A stretch of DNA of 64,000 bases, taken from the NCBI GenBank assembly GCA_017562135.1, contig QEYB01000062.1, forward strand, positions 682,001 to 746,000, in the 5' to 3' direction. This stretch comes from Dipylidium caninum (lineage: Eukaryota; Platyhelminthes; Cestoda; Cyclophyllidea; Dipylidiidae). Under the pieces are notes generated by a model. The model was given only the letters and a program-made list of their open reading frames with translations, was not told the DNA's origin and did no database searches. Numbering within the stretch: position 1 is the first letter of the stretch; each line of letters opens with the position of its first letter. This document shows, in pieces, positions 36,339 to 50,200 of this stretch. The position numbers and the translations under genes are program-made.

Positions 36339-37628
36339 ATGAACAACGAAGATTGTAAGCTAGATACTGAAGCCAGGGAATTCGTGCCTTTTGGTGTGTC
36401 AGAGGATTCGAATTTTTTGGAGAGACTCAGGGGAATTGTCTCCGAAGCCTGTGATCCTAACGAGGAGGTGTCGGATGAGGGATTTCAAAAGGTACCTATT
36501 GTGTCGTTAGGCAACTGTGTAGTTTTTTCGTTAAGTCCAAGAATAATGGATTTTTTGATGTTAAACATATCACTTGGGACGTGTTAATTGTTTCTTTAGT
36601 TGAGGAAAATACTCAGCCTTGAAACCTTCCCCGATGCGTTTTCCTACATCGGTACAGCTTTGGTTGATTCTTCTATTTCTCGATCTGGGAATGCAGTCTT
36701 AGTTTTTCGCCATGTCAAGAATCTTCAGCTGCTTATACCGCTCCCCTCGTATACTCCTTTGGAACATGGCATCTTCAGAGGGATCCACGAACGCACTCAA
36801 CGTCTCATTACTGGCGATTTTTTGCAACAAATGGCCGACATAAAGATAAGGGCGTCTTCCGAGTTTGGCGACTCTGCCAATGGTAACTGTCCCCAACCCA
36901 TCTTGGTGGAGTTGCTGTATTTAATTGTGATGTGCATAACGGAATTATACAAAACAGATGAGGGCCAGACAAGCTTGCCTCCTCTTCCGCCATGTATCGA
37001 CCTTTGCATTCTTGCGGACGCTGTGTTTCGAGTCCATTTGGAATCTGTGCAGACAGAGAAATCTGAATCAAAATCTCAATCATCATCATCTCAGGCTTCT
37101 TCCTCCACTGTTGTTTCTCCTCAATCGGGAGAACTCTCTCCCCAAAAGAAGGAGTGGTACTATATCCTTGATGCCTTTCTTTCAAGACTCACTCAAGCGT
37201 TGCCCTACTTCAACCTATTGTTTCAGTTCTCTGAGACTTTTCCTCTTCCCAATAGTTGGGTGTCGACACCTTGCCTCAATCCTCCCCCTCCTTTTTCATC
37301 CGAGGATGAAGAAAGTTTACAACAGGTAGATTTAATCACCCCCGGACATTTGACCATGGTGTTAGACAAAGTGCTTTTACAAGTGAAGTATATGATGATC
37401 GCGGACGATGGATTCCCATCAAAGTGTGTTAGATCAACGGCTATCGACCTGCTCCTAGCTGGTGCCTCGTTGTACAATGATATTCTTGTCTGCAATGACA
37501 ACACGAATGATTGGGGCGCCGGCTCCGACGACGAGGATGAATTCATTATTGAGGGGGTCACGAGTAGTGATAAGTCGGAGGTGTTGCAGGACTTTCGTAA
37601 CTTTCTTGCCTCCTCTGGTCAGTCTTAA
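36339..37628 (+). CDS. unrecognised conserved-looking protein, 393 aa, two exons
   Basis: Exons 36339-36491 and 36600-37628 (stop TAA), with a 108-nt phase-0 intron (AAAG/GTACCT ... TTTCTTTAG/TTG). The protein starts acidic (MNNEDCKLDTEAREF) and has an alpha-helical core (LETFPDAFSYIGTALVDSS, PILVELLYLIVMCITELY, IDLCILADAVFRVHLE). A Ser/Gln-rich low-complexity insert lies around residues 210-235, followed by a second helical block (YYILDAFLSRLTQALPYFNLL). The tail is very acidic (GSDDEDEF) near residue 360. No signal peptide or membrane helix is evident. I cannot name the family. It follows V-ATPase F by 135 nt and is probably co-transcribed with it; that does not imply a related function. 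Confidence 0.8.
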
Positions 37629-40600
37629 TTTTGTGACCTGTTGATTTAATCCTTCAATATTAAATAGCATTTATACTGTTCATTATTGCTATCTAACAAC
37701 TTGTTTTTCGTCACACCCAAATCGCGTCCATCGCCTTTGCTGCGTCGGGCCGCCCTTTCCATCCCTTTACATAGTTTCTCCATTAAATTGTTTAAATTCA
37801 AAATGTTTGTTTTGTATTTATTCTAATATAAATCGAGCCTGTTGACTTGTTTATTGCACCTTTTACTGGCGTGTCGCTTGTCCACTCATTTCTTGCACAC
37901 AAATTTTCCCCTTTTATGGTTTGACGTGACGCTCCCGTCAGCATGCGAATTTTGTTGGTGGGAGATTCATGAATGATTAGCATTGGGTTTCGTGCAAACT
38001 TTTAGTTTTATTACGAAAGAATAAGCTTGACGTAACTGAACTATAATTGCAGTACTGGTAGTCTTTGAGCTGGCGCGTTCTTCTCGATGTCTATTTGGCT
38101 TTCAGGCGTAAACTGGTCTCTACAACTGCAAGATGTTTTATTACTTTACGCCCTTTTGAGTTTAAACTCAACAATTCTGTGCGGTCTCCTTTAATTCATT
38201 GTCAACAAATTGATAAAGAAAGTGTAGTAGTACCCTGATTTAGGTTCTGCGAGACATTACTAGTGCCGAGATGTTTGATACTCAAATGAAGTAGATATCG
38301 AGCCTTAAATGCATATAAATTTAGCTCTTGGCCAATCGCGTGGCGCGAAATTTATTGTTTCAACTACGGAATAACTAAACACCATTGTCAACCTGATTCA
38401 TAGGTTTGTATGAGCCGTAGTTAATGCAGAAAACTAGTCGAAGACTCGGGTGATTGCCCATGTATTGAGTATTCTGTGGTGTTTCTCTACGAAAGACTTA
38501 GTGACTGTCAGACCCTCTGCATGTGGTTGAAACCTCACTTCTGTCTACTGACCTGTTTCTAAGAAAGCGAAAAGTCGAAACGTTATATCATGGTCAGTAG
38601 CTTCTTCCAAAGATTACGAGCTTCATTTGTGACAAATTTTTTGTAAAATCCATTGCCTTCGCCTTGACCAATGGTGACGTGCCAGGTGACGGCGCTCAGG
38701 GCAACCCCCAAACTACTTCGCCTTATACTTCTGTCCTTACAGTCTGGTAGGAGTTTATTTCCAGCCCTTTAAAAGACGAAAGATTATAAAGTAGAGGGGA
38801 CACTAATGCCATAAAATAAAATGTGGACTGCGGATTACTTCAATTTGCCAACATATTCTCGACATGCATTGTGATTTTATTCTTTCAAAGATTTACCAGC
38901 ACAGGGTATTGTAGCGTCGAAAGAAACACGTTTGATGCAATAGCAAATGTTAGTCTTTTGAAGGAGGTTATCGGTAAGTTTTCTTGCCACTGACTTGAGA
39001 GTAGTGGCTGTCTGAGGCATCAGTTTGATTGGTACGTATCATCCTTCTAAAGCAAGCGCAACAATTTCACTATGTGACGGCTACTATTTGGGGCAGTCAA
39101 TTCGCGAGAGTATCAAGGAAAGACTAACCCTACTTCTCTGCTTCGTCGTTATTGTCTGCACATGTAAGCTCACGGACCCCTTAAGTGCAGTTTTTGGAAC
39201 AGGGTGTGTTTGAACAAGATTATTGCCATGTCAGTTCAGGACATCGGGGTGTCAAATTAACATCATCGATGTTCTCATCTTCTGAGGAACTGCATTGAAA
39301 GTATTGCTCAAGTCGAAATCGTACATTTATACCAATAAATGTGTGAAAACCAACATCGTCACCATCAGGGACACTCGTTCACGTATATTTGTGGTATCGT
39401 GTTAGTTGCGCAACATTGCTCGACACAGAGTAGAGGTTTTTAAAAGCCCACCCACCGCATGTTGCATTGCGTCCTTTACAGTTGGCATGCTCCTAAAGTT
39501 CTTCCTAGTCACTTTACCTGAGGGACATCTAGAAGGAAGTATATCTCGTTTTGTGAACTTATTTATGGGAAAAAAATGGTATCCAACAGTGGAGGCGAGA
39601 CCTGCTCAGTATGTCGTTGGTTTGTTGATATTATCGAAGTCAGTTGATTTCTTTGGGGAATCATAAACGCCCTGTGGGTTCTTTTAGGTTACTTTTCATA
39701 AAAATGATATTATACACTGAACATAGACTGATAAAAAGGAATCCTTTCGAGGATATGAGAGCTAATAGATGATGAGCGAAAACTCAGGTTCGCGAATGCG
39801 ACCGAATATTCCCCACGTTAAAGGCATCTTTTAAATGACTTTTGGATTATTTAGTCATTATTAGTACAGAACCCTGCCCGGGAATCGGCAGCTAATACCG
39901 CTGTGATTAAATAGAGCATGGTATTGTGACAGTAAGTTGCTGTTTTAAGGAAATAGATCCATTTTCGATAAGTCTGGTTAGAGAGCACTAGCTGACGCTG
40001 GCAAGTGGGAATAAGATTGTGAAGTGATTATTGTTCCGTAAACATCAGTTAAATAAATGTTGATTCCGTGTTTTAAAGAACACAACTGCCTGATGTAGGG
40101 AAGAATGTGCTTATGTCATAGTAGGTTGTTACCTACTTAGTTGGGGACATGTTAGCAGCGACGCAATAAGAATTTAGTCATACAACACGCACATCCGCCG
40201 CAGGGGCATTTGGTGGCGGCGGCGCAGTGGCGGTTTTGCCGGGGCCATTAATTAGCACTGTCGCGTCAAGCTGGAGGGTCGGCGGTGCCACCTTTGAGCC
40301 ATGTCTGTGGCTTCACGGCCGCGGGTGTGATCGGGTGTCGGAAAGGGCTCTGCATACACTGTGGGGCCTGTCGGCTCGTCTGCATGCCTTTGAATGCCCT
40401 TCAAATGGTGTCTGTGGGCGGGTGGCACATATTGAATCAGCTATGGTTTATTGGATCTTGCCCGTTAAATGAATAACTGTAACAACTCTAGAGCTAATAC
40501 ATGCCATCTCTTGATCACTGAGATGGGAAGCTTGTGTGTGACGCGACGCGCCATGCGATTAATGACAAAAATTAAGAAGTGTAGATGCTAAAGGCACAGA

Positions 40601-41256
40601 GTTGCATGGTTTAAGACTTGGAACTTGACACTGCTTGCTAATAAAGGTTTTATAGATTCTCATGACAGAAATAGAACATATTGTTGGGGCTGTAAATCAA
40701 AGTATTTACCGGACGAAGTTTTCAGAACCTAATTTGCATGGGCATGTTAATGTTTCAGCCGTCTACTTATCGATGAGCTTTGAGAATTTTGACAGACGAA
40801 CAGAATTTATTTAAAAGTTATCACTATGCAGGCATGTATAAAACTTTACTCACAGGGATAAAGAGGGTGAAAGGTGCGTCCAATGCTTGAAAAAAACTAG
40901 GTTTTGCCCAACATTTTATAATATTGTAATGACAGGCCTGAAACGTACTACTTCTTGATATTTCGTGATAATGAAAAAGTTCTTAACGGCTATTTTACGA
41001 TCAATATTTTGCCTTTTGTCCAATTTCTTTTGTAAATTTTATTCGACAAGTTTTAAAAGATAAATCAATTGTTCATTTACATCAAACAAATCATTTTTGG
41101 CCGTCAGTCTTCCAAAGGGTTTTTTAATATCAATTGGTCAATCCCTTAGTGTACCCTAGTGTGGTATCTCTTCTCGAACTTGGTTCAACAAATTCACGTC
41201 TAGTTTTTTTCTGTGAAGAATTTAAATCTTGTTACCTGGCTTTTTGAATAACGAAG
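37629..41256. other. 3.6-kb gene-free region with one rRNA relic
   Basis: AT-rich with no multi-exon pattern or recognisable protein similarity on either strand. A short motif AAAGTCGAAACGTTATAT at about 38,571 is of a kind often seen in retroelement tails but stands alone. A GC-rich island at 40.19-40.43 kb adjoins the 18S rRNA-like fragment. The last few hundred nt before 41,257 should contain the IDE promoter or trans-splice site. Confidence 0.5.
40431..40505 (+). pseudogene. 18S rRNA 5'-domain fragment (rDNA relic)
   Basis: About 75 nt match the conserved 5' domain of small-subunit rRNA: TGAATCAGCTATGGTTTATT, then the CCCGTTAAAT block, and AACTCTAGAGCTAATACATG. The flatworm-type ATTGGATC...CCCGTTAAATG segment is present with small changes. 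Neither the normal 5' end (TACCTGGTTGATCC region) nor the downstream helices follow, so this is a fragment and not a functional gene. The GC-rich 240 nt just upstream differ sharply from the AT-rich surroundings and may be rearranged or variable-region rDNA; I cannot confirm that. Confidence 0.8.
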
Positions 41257-44200
41257 ATGCTCGCCGACACGGAGAAGCAAAGTATCCCAAAATCATCTGA
41301 GCCGAAACTCAACGGCTACGTCGCAATTACGAGCACTGTACCTCACAAAAGTGGATTGATTCTCAGGCACGCCACACAAATCGCAAAATCAGAAAACGAC
41401 AGTCGTCTGTATCGTGTAGTCACACTACCGAACCAATTACAAGTTCTCTTGATAAGTGATTCAGAGACTGACAAAGCTGCAGCTTGTCTGGCAGTTAGAG
41501 TTGGAAGTCTTTCAGACCCACCCGAATTGCCCGGGTTGGCGCACTTCTGCGAGCATATGATCCTTCTGGGAAGCCGGAAGTATCCTGAAGAAAATGGGTA
41601 CTCTAAATTTATAAATTCGCATAACGGTTACTCTAATGCATTCACATCTACAACAGAAACATGCTACGTTTTTGATATTGCCCCCGAATACCTTTTGGAA
41701 GCTCTTGACAGATTTTCTGAATTATTTGTTGGCCCACTTTTTACTGAATCGGCCACAGAGCGTGAGGTTTGTTAAAACGCACCACTAATTGGTTCTTTTT
41801 TATATCTCCTTATTAAACTTACTTAGATTGCCGTATTTTACGATTTCTGAACGCACGTCTTTCTATATGCAATTTGAAAATACCTTTTCCTGCAATTACT
41901 GTGTGATTAGGTAAATGCCGTTGATGCAGAGCATCAAAAGAATTTATTAATTGATAATCGTCGTATCGTGCAAATCGACAAAATTCTGGCTGCACCTGAG
42001 CACGATTATTCTAAATTCACTACTGGCAACAAGGAAACACTTCTCAACAATCCTACAGCAAATTCAATGAGTATTCGTCAAGAACTTATTAAATTTTACG
42101 AAACATTTTATTCCTCCAATGTAATGGCCGTGACAATTCTAGCTAAAGGTAGAAATATCAATGCTTCTTTCTTAGGATTTGACAACTACTATTATCTTTT
42201 GATACGTGATTTCACTGGTTTTTGCATGAGTTATAAACAAAGGAAATTTGTGTTATGTCCTCTTTGGGAGGTTCATGGTTTTATTTATGTAGGCAATTCC
42301 CATAGTTTCGACTCTAGGTTTCTGAGAAACATTTTTTTCACTTGTCGTCCTTAATGTGTATTGAAATGATCTAGCAAAATGCTTGAAGTTAGAGCGGATT
42401 ATCACTTGTATACCAGCTAATCGTGTCAACGATACTTCTATTTTGAGTAAATACAATCAATACGCGTAATGAAACCTCCCTTACTTAAGAATCATTGGAC
42501 GAAATGGAGAGTAAGTACGCTGTTCTTTTTGAGAACATACCAAATCGAAATGCGATACCCAAGTCATGGTCTACTACTCCGTGGACTGGGGAATATCTGC
42601 AAGTAATTTTATTACTCGTCTTTGCTGAAGCAAAAGTCTATCTCAAGAAGTAAAAAAATGCATTTTTTCCCTTTTAAGAAAAAAATATTCATCGTTCCCG
42701 TCAGAGACTTCCATGAACTCCGTATAACTTGGCCGACGAAGGACTACACTCAGTCCTACAAATCGGCGGTAATGTCACTATTTTTCTTACTCTAACTGTC
42801 TTCATGTATAACTTTTCACTTTTTTATTCCTCTAAATTGCGAAATTTGAATTATTTCGGCCACGAGTTGTTCACCATTAATTCACAAATAGTGTTGATTA
42901 ATTTTTAACACCAGAACCATTTAGTTGCAACATTCTTTAATTGCCCAGTAAACGAAAGTTTTCGGTTTTCTAAATATGTCAATTTATTACTTGCTTACTT
43001 TTAGTAGCTGCCGATACTTCATACCTTGAGAGTGTTGTTTTATCACAGAAGGCTCATATAACTCGATACCGTCACTATAAATCAAAACGCCGCTATCTTA
43101 TCTGACATTCTTAAGTTCCACATCTCCTAAGTACCCTCTTTATCATCCTAAGTTCCTTTTGAGGCGTGACCTGAAACGTAAATTGAAGTGTGGTACTATA
43201 TTTTCTTGGCCCATTTATCAGATATAAAATAGACGCGCTAACTTAGCTTGTTTAGTTACCTCAATTACATTAGAAGTTTAAGGGATTATGTTGCGTTGCG
43301 TTGTGGCATTCATAAACAAATATGCTCGAAACTGGATTAAAGACGTTTTCGTCTCTTCTCGCCCCAGCTTTGGATTTGCCTCCATGTGATCTATACCCTT
43401 TAATTGCCTTTATGCTCTTGCAATATTTCTAAGTAAGGCTCATTACTTTTATTCTCTCTCATTCCTGTCCACAATCCCGTAAAAGTTTGTTTCTTTTAAA
43501 ATCCTGCATTTGGTCTACATCTGATTGCCCATTTATAGTCTATGAATGAGTGAAAGCCATTTACGCAGTCCCATCCTCTGTTATTCCAGTTCACGCTTTT
43601 TTATTTGAGTCTCTCTTCCCCCAATTCAGCCGACTAGCTACTTGACGCACCTCCTGGGTCACGAATCAGCGGGCAGCCTGCTGAGTGCCCTGAAACGCCG
43701 TGGCTTCGCCACCGAATTGATGACCGAGACTTACCGACCGGGAGCTGGCTCGCTTGTGTAATCTTATACGCCAATCTCACCGACTGCGGCATTGGTGCGT
43801 CAGTCAGTTTAATACTAACTTTTGACTACGTAATTAGGTAGTATTTTTAATTCAAAATCTGAATTATGCTCAGTGCTTAGTTATTAGTGTATCCATTTTG
43901 ATCTCGAGATGGTGTTTTGCTCTATTTTTCACTTTTTGTCACCGTCGCCGCTTTCATGTGTGTGATACGGAACTTCACCTCCACTGTAGTGAGTTGGGAG
44001 GTAATGAAAAAAGTTAAAAAGGCAAGGCGATTTTGAGAGCAGAGCAAACACTAATAGTACGCAAATGTCTCTAATATGTCGCAATCGACTATCCTCGGCT
44101 TTCCCCAGTTTTAGCTCTATCATGTGGGGTGTGCTTGGTCACAGCAGATTGTGTTTAACTTTGGTTCCTCTCTCACTCAAACTCTTTCAGTCGCTGTAGA

Positions 44201-47200
44201 AGCAGCTTGTCGTGATAATCGTTGCCATACTACTAATCCTGTGAAACAAGCTTCTTCCCGTCATACCTCGTGGTTACCCAGCTTGCTCCAGTTAAATATC
44301 CTCTTCGCTGATGGTATTTCCATTAGGGTGTATTAATAATCTTGTTCACGACACCCAAAGCCATGTACCTCGATATTTTGCTCTCCCAGTCTGTCAGTTC
44401 CACTGGATAATGACGTAAAGTTGTTTTTCTGTGCTGTTTTCTTTGCAATAAATACACCCTAAAACGACAAAAAATCAGTGTTGCCTTTCCTGTCCCATAA
44501 GAAATTGCTAATTGCATGATTTTTGAAACCTCGGTTTCGCCGTCTGCACGACTCTTCCCACCTGGTGAGATCGGAAGACGCCTTCGGACTTATAAAGCGG
44601 TGCAACTGGAACGACGTTCCCGTCGAAGCTCACGTAACTTTGATTATCCTTCCCTTCTGACTTTCTTGAGACCTTCTTTTTTATGGCTGTTGTCACGGTA
44701 ATCGCCTGTCGCAACTACAAAAAGTCATTATTCTTCCTATCATGGCACAAAGTGCCATCCGCTCCTGTGGTAGCCCTTTGTAACAGTACCTGTTCAAAGA
44801 TTTCATTATCATTTGGCCATGAATACCCTGGACATATTTTTTTACAATTCCACAGAATCGGTTGGCTTTTCTTATTACTTTTCCAGCGAAAAACCGAATA
44901 TTTTAATTGTACCAGCAGGTAACCAGATTAAAGTGGCCTTTTGATGGATTCGTATCTCGGTTCAATTGAAGGATTTCGTTTTTTGTCTGTGAGAATATCG
45001 CTTTCTTGACATCCCCTTGAAGTTCCAGTGGAGGAACGGGTTGCTGGTCACTGAAATTAGTTCACTCGTTCTTCCACTTCATTTTGAGCATTAGAATATT
45101 CTGGTCGCGATCAAAGCCTTTTCGAAGTTTTATTTCACTGGTGGTATGGCAATAGCCTTGCGGACTAATTCCCACAAACTGGCTTTCTTGACGTGCAAAG
45201 GTGGACTCATTTGATGCCTCAGTGGGGAAGTAATCATTTTCAGTCGTTCGTTTTCCTCCCAAATAATTGTTTCTTGCCCTTTTCAGACAACGTCGATGAG
45301 GTCATTACTCTTGTCTTTCAATACATAAATATGCTGAAACACGAAGGCTTTCAGGAGTGGGTTCTTGAAGAGGAACGCGTAAGTTTACCTCGAATATGAG
45401 TGGATTCCCCACGAGCCGCGACTCTCCTCCTGATGCATTGAAAGGAGAGTTCTGACCGAATCTCGTCTCCATGCCCATCCATTTGTAACGACAGGCAGTT
45501 TAGATCCCTACACTCTACCTTCTTGAAGAAAGGCACACATATTGGTGGTTTTAATACAAGATTTAATACTTCTCTTTCTGTTTAAAGGTCACTGGCTATT
45601 CCATGTGACTGTTTTAAGTAATGCAAACTAAACAGGAATAGTTCAAATCGGGGATAGTATTCACCGGCTCTACACCAAACTAAAACCCTCTTTCTAATCG
45701 ACTTAAGTGTTGCCAAAATCGGACAACGTGACCGCAGGGAGGAAATAAAAGCCTTTTCGTGCATGGTGTATTGTATGAATTTTTTTTAAAGTAGAAAGGC
45801 CGAGTGTATGTCCCCTTCCCGTCATCTCGGCATGCCTTCTTTGCCATTCTTGAAAAAAAGGTATTAACCACTCCTTAGGAAAAGCAGGCCCTGCACTTCC
45901 GTTTCAAGGGGAAGGAGGAGCCCTTCGAGTACGTTCACAGGCTCTCGCCCAGAATGTTTGTGAGTAAATGCCTTCTTGTATTTCTTCAACAGGCACGATG
46001 GCGTGGTCATTTGACTCTCCCTGATTTTAGCTCTACCCACCGGAGGATCTTCTGACCGCGCCCTACATGCTCACGGAATTTCGGAGGGATTTGATTGAGG
46101 AAATACTCGCCTGTCTTACTCCGGAAAAAATAAGGTGGATGTCTTACGCCCACTTTTACATGTCGGCATTCTTTGTGGACTAGAGGTTGGGCAAATTGTT
46201 GTGCCATCGCTTGCATCTAAAACAGTCTACTTGCCTATGCAGCGATAAGGGACTTCGAGTGTTTGTCCTTTGAGGTTGCGGGTTGTTTGTGTTTCGTTTG
46301 TACGATTAAATGGAATACGATGCTCCGTTCTCTCTTACGGTCTTTTGAAGGTCCACTTTGAAAACCGCGTTCGTCTCATATAGAGTTTTTTTTTTCATCT
46401 ATTAATTGCTGGGTTTGTAGGAATGACAGGCACGAGTAGCACTCAAGAAAAGTTTAAACATATTAATGACTATTTTTGTTTATTTTTATTCTACCGCCAG
46501 GTGCATCGTGGTGAGTCGGAAGCTTGCGGACCGTTGCAATGAGGTTGAGAAGTTTTATGGGATCCCGCTACGGTTATGAGTCGATCCCACCGGAGCAGAT
46601 TGAGGTATGGTCTATTCCTACTTGACCGTAAGAAGTGCTACACCCTCCTGATGTCACGTTCAAAAAATTGCCGTAATTATTGCCGCAAACCAACCTCGGC
46701 GCCACAGACACGCTCTTCGGCATTAACATGTAGAAGTTTGTCAGTTTTTACTTCTTGAAATTTTTTGAATGAACTCCTGCGCACACGCATAACGCATTCA
46801 TGTAAAATCTCGAAAATTGAGTCAGCCGATGTACACAGTTGAAGTCGCAAGAGTCACATGAATTGCAGTTCGGAGTGTTTGTCATTCTCGTAACCGCTGC
46901 GTAGGCATGGCGCAACTGTGGTCTCCACGCGGACCTGCACCTACCGCCGAGGAACCCCTACATGCCAACGGATTTCAGCCTGCGTTGCGAGTCCCATCCG
47001 GACCCCGAGGGGATGCTGTCAGGACCGAGAATTCTCCTCGAGAACGCCGGAACGCGGCTGTGGTTTAAACAGGACAGCCAATTCAAACTGCCCAAGTCGT
47101 ATGTCAACTTCCATCTCATAAGGTGGGCCACTCACTTGTGATTGGACTTTTGATGAGGGGACTTGCGGAGCTTATTTTGTAAGTGGCTACCTCTAAAACC

Positions 47201-50200
47201 AGGGGTCGACTATTTGAGGCCAATTGTGACTTAATTCAAGTGAGCTGATACTTAAGAATCAAAATGTGGAAGCCTGGAAAAAAACTGCATTACTAATTTT
47301 GGCGTGATGAGTGGACTCATGACAAAATGACGTTGCGCTGTCTCTGAAAATCCCTGTTGGCTTTTGGCCTACCACCAGCGGTAGTCTGCGTCCACCTTTT
47401 GCTTCCGCCTAAACTCCCTATTGTTTGCCCCACGTTCCTTCCTCGGAGTCGTGAGTTACCCTTTGTTAGAAGTATTTTGAGTCTTTTACCAGCTATACAT
47501 ACGAATTAAAAAAAGTAGAGCATAGCAATTCAAGTAGTCTTCTCCACGGCAACAGTTCTTTCTTAACCATAGGTGCATTAGGCTGCCTAATGTGAGGGGA
47601 AATGTGACGTTCCTCGGAGGATGTGAGAGGCCCCAAAGGGCCGAGAGCCGATTCCGTTGATTGAGGAGTGGAGAGATTAGCTGATTGCGTGGTTAACGTT
47701 ATGAGTAGATGGGGAATGAAACGGCCACAACTTAAATAAAAGTATGTTCTACTACTTCATGGGTCCGGGAGCACGTCACGATGATCGCCTACTCAGGCAG
47801 GCGGTAGCTCTATTTATTCTGAGTGTTTGCACATGATGCTGAAGCCTTCATCCCACGCATTTATTCTCAAGCCCTCACGCCTTACAATCACCATTGTATC
47901 ATGATGGATAATAGTCGACAATAATAGGGTTTGTGTGCCCATAGACCCTTCTTCTGTTGGTTTATTTGGAGAATCTAACAATTTACTTTACACTTATTTC
48001 TCCTCTCGAATTGCAAAGTCCTCTTTGGACGACGGATCCAGTTCGTGAGTTGTTGTTGCAACTGTTCATCAGCCTCTTCAATGACAGTGTGAATGAGGAG
48101 TGTTACCAGTGCAACCTCGCTGGACTCTGCTTCAACATCTCCGCCATCCCTCCTACGCTCCGAGTACGTACCTTTGCGTGTTCGTCTTCGTCTCGCAATG
48201 ACGACAAGGAGGAAGCTATTTGACTCGTTAAAATTACTTGTGCTAGCACTTTAATAGCAAAATGCGCTCAAACCGTTCAGAAATGCAAAAAGAGATTCGT
48301 GTGGTCATGGAATACTTCAGAAATAGTCTCCTCTTCCTCGAGTATTCGATGAGCATGGAGAATACAAAGTCTTTCCTACTTCTATTGAAATCATTGGGTT
48401 ACAGCCTCGGTTTGTTCTCCCTTTATCTTCTCCCTACACACTTTTTGACACACCATCGGGTCCATCTCATGTGATCGGCGTTAATCACAACATCAAAATA
48501 GCCTTCACTTTGTTTACCCTTCTGCTTCTTAAGACTTGACACGCTCTTTATGCGATTACCTGGATATTAGCGGTAGCTAAAGGAAAAGCGCTCCCACTAC
48601 TTTATTTACCAACTTCTGAGGCCTCAATCTGAAAGGCATTGAATTTGACCCGAGTTTTTTTTTGCGTTTCATACACCACAAGTTTTATTTGTTCTGTATG
48701 CGTAATGCGTATCCACTAGTGGGTACCTCCTCGTCTCACTTCCTCTACCGCATCTCTCCTCTCGCTGCCCTTAAGTCCCTTTGCCACCTCGGAAATCGCA
48801 ATGAGCGACCTGCCTCTTTCTCCCCTTAAACATACTACGATGCCTCGGAAACTCTCTAGGACATTGTCCGGCCTCCTATTACAATCTTACTTTCACTACT
48901 GCCATACCTAGCGTCTGATAATTTGGTGGAATGAATGAAATATGCACGCAAAATGGCAAAACGAGTTCTTCAATAATCGAAAAAAGTAAAATTTTATTTG
49001 TCTTGATTGATAAAAATCACATTTTCTATCAGTTAATCGGCACTTAAGTCGGTTCTGTGACTGCCTCTGAAGAAGAGATATGCGTGCTGCATATTGGTGC
49101 TCAGGATTTTCCATTGCTAAGAGGCGTCATCCACCCAGCCTCCACCCTTAGAATACTCTGTCCCCTGTGCTTCAGCTCACCTTCGGCGGCTACAGTCATA
49201 CACTGCCAATTTTGGTGGAGAAAATTGTGAACCATTTGGTGCAATTCACAAGGCCCGACGAAGATCGCTACGCAATTCACTTGAAGAAGCTCCAACTGAA
49301 GGTGAGGAACTTCACCTCCTTCGCCCCCATCGAGCAGGCTGACGGCTACTACGTCTCCGCCCTCTTCGATCGCGCATGCCTCTGCGAGGAGAGATTCGCT
49401 GCGCTCGATGGTGGGTGGTGCTCCTTTGCCCCAATTTACCGCATTAACTCGAGTGAGAGCATTCAGCCTCTTCGCCGCGACTCCACGCAGCCGCGTGTGC
49501 TGCCCTCGCTAGTCTTGAAAAGCTCCTCGGTGACACAAATGGCTTTTTTTAACAACTCTTTCAGTCACAGTGATATAACAAATGCTCAAAGCTATTGCAT
49601 AATATTTTGTGAAGTCTTGAAGTTTTCTTGTCACGAAGAGGGACTCTTTTGGCATTAGGCAAAAGACGCTTGTCGTGGTCGAGCGGCGTCATCTGCCCAC
49701 GTGGGGAGGAGCCTCTGTGCACGGCCCGCGGACAACTCGTTCATCTTTTCCGCATTTGGCCTGACGCCGCTAATGTCCGCTCAGAGCCAAGACGACATGC
49801 GATTGTTATGCAAAGTCCCGTCCACATTTCATTCACACCGTTAATACTTGTTGCTTTTTATGCATAATCCTTGAGCTCATTTTAACGAGTTCATTTCCTG
49901 TCAGAAATTTCGAGCAAATAGTAATAATGTGCTGGTGATCAGCTTCTCTTATCTGTCTTCGGTTTCCACGCAACTTGCGGTATTTTGTGCTGTCGGGTGG
50001 AACCGATTTATAAATTGACTCAACTTCTGTGCCAACAAGACTCTCACCTTGGACCTTTCACGTGAATTTTCAGAAATTACCTACGAGGAACTGATCGCCT
50101 TCATACCTTCTTTCTTCCGTCGTGTATTCGTGGAGACTTTGGTGTACGGGAATGTTGACCAAGAAGTGAGTCAACAGGCGCAATGATGCTCCCATTATTT

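Noticed and set aside
38560..38640. GTCGAAACGTTAT motif as a retrotransposon tail
   Set aside because: A short motif alone, with no tail, no target duplication and no reverse transcriptase nearby.
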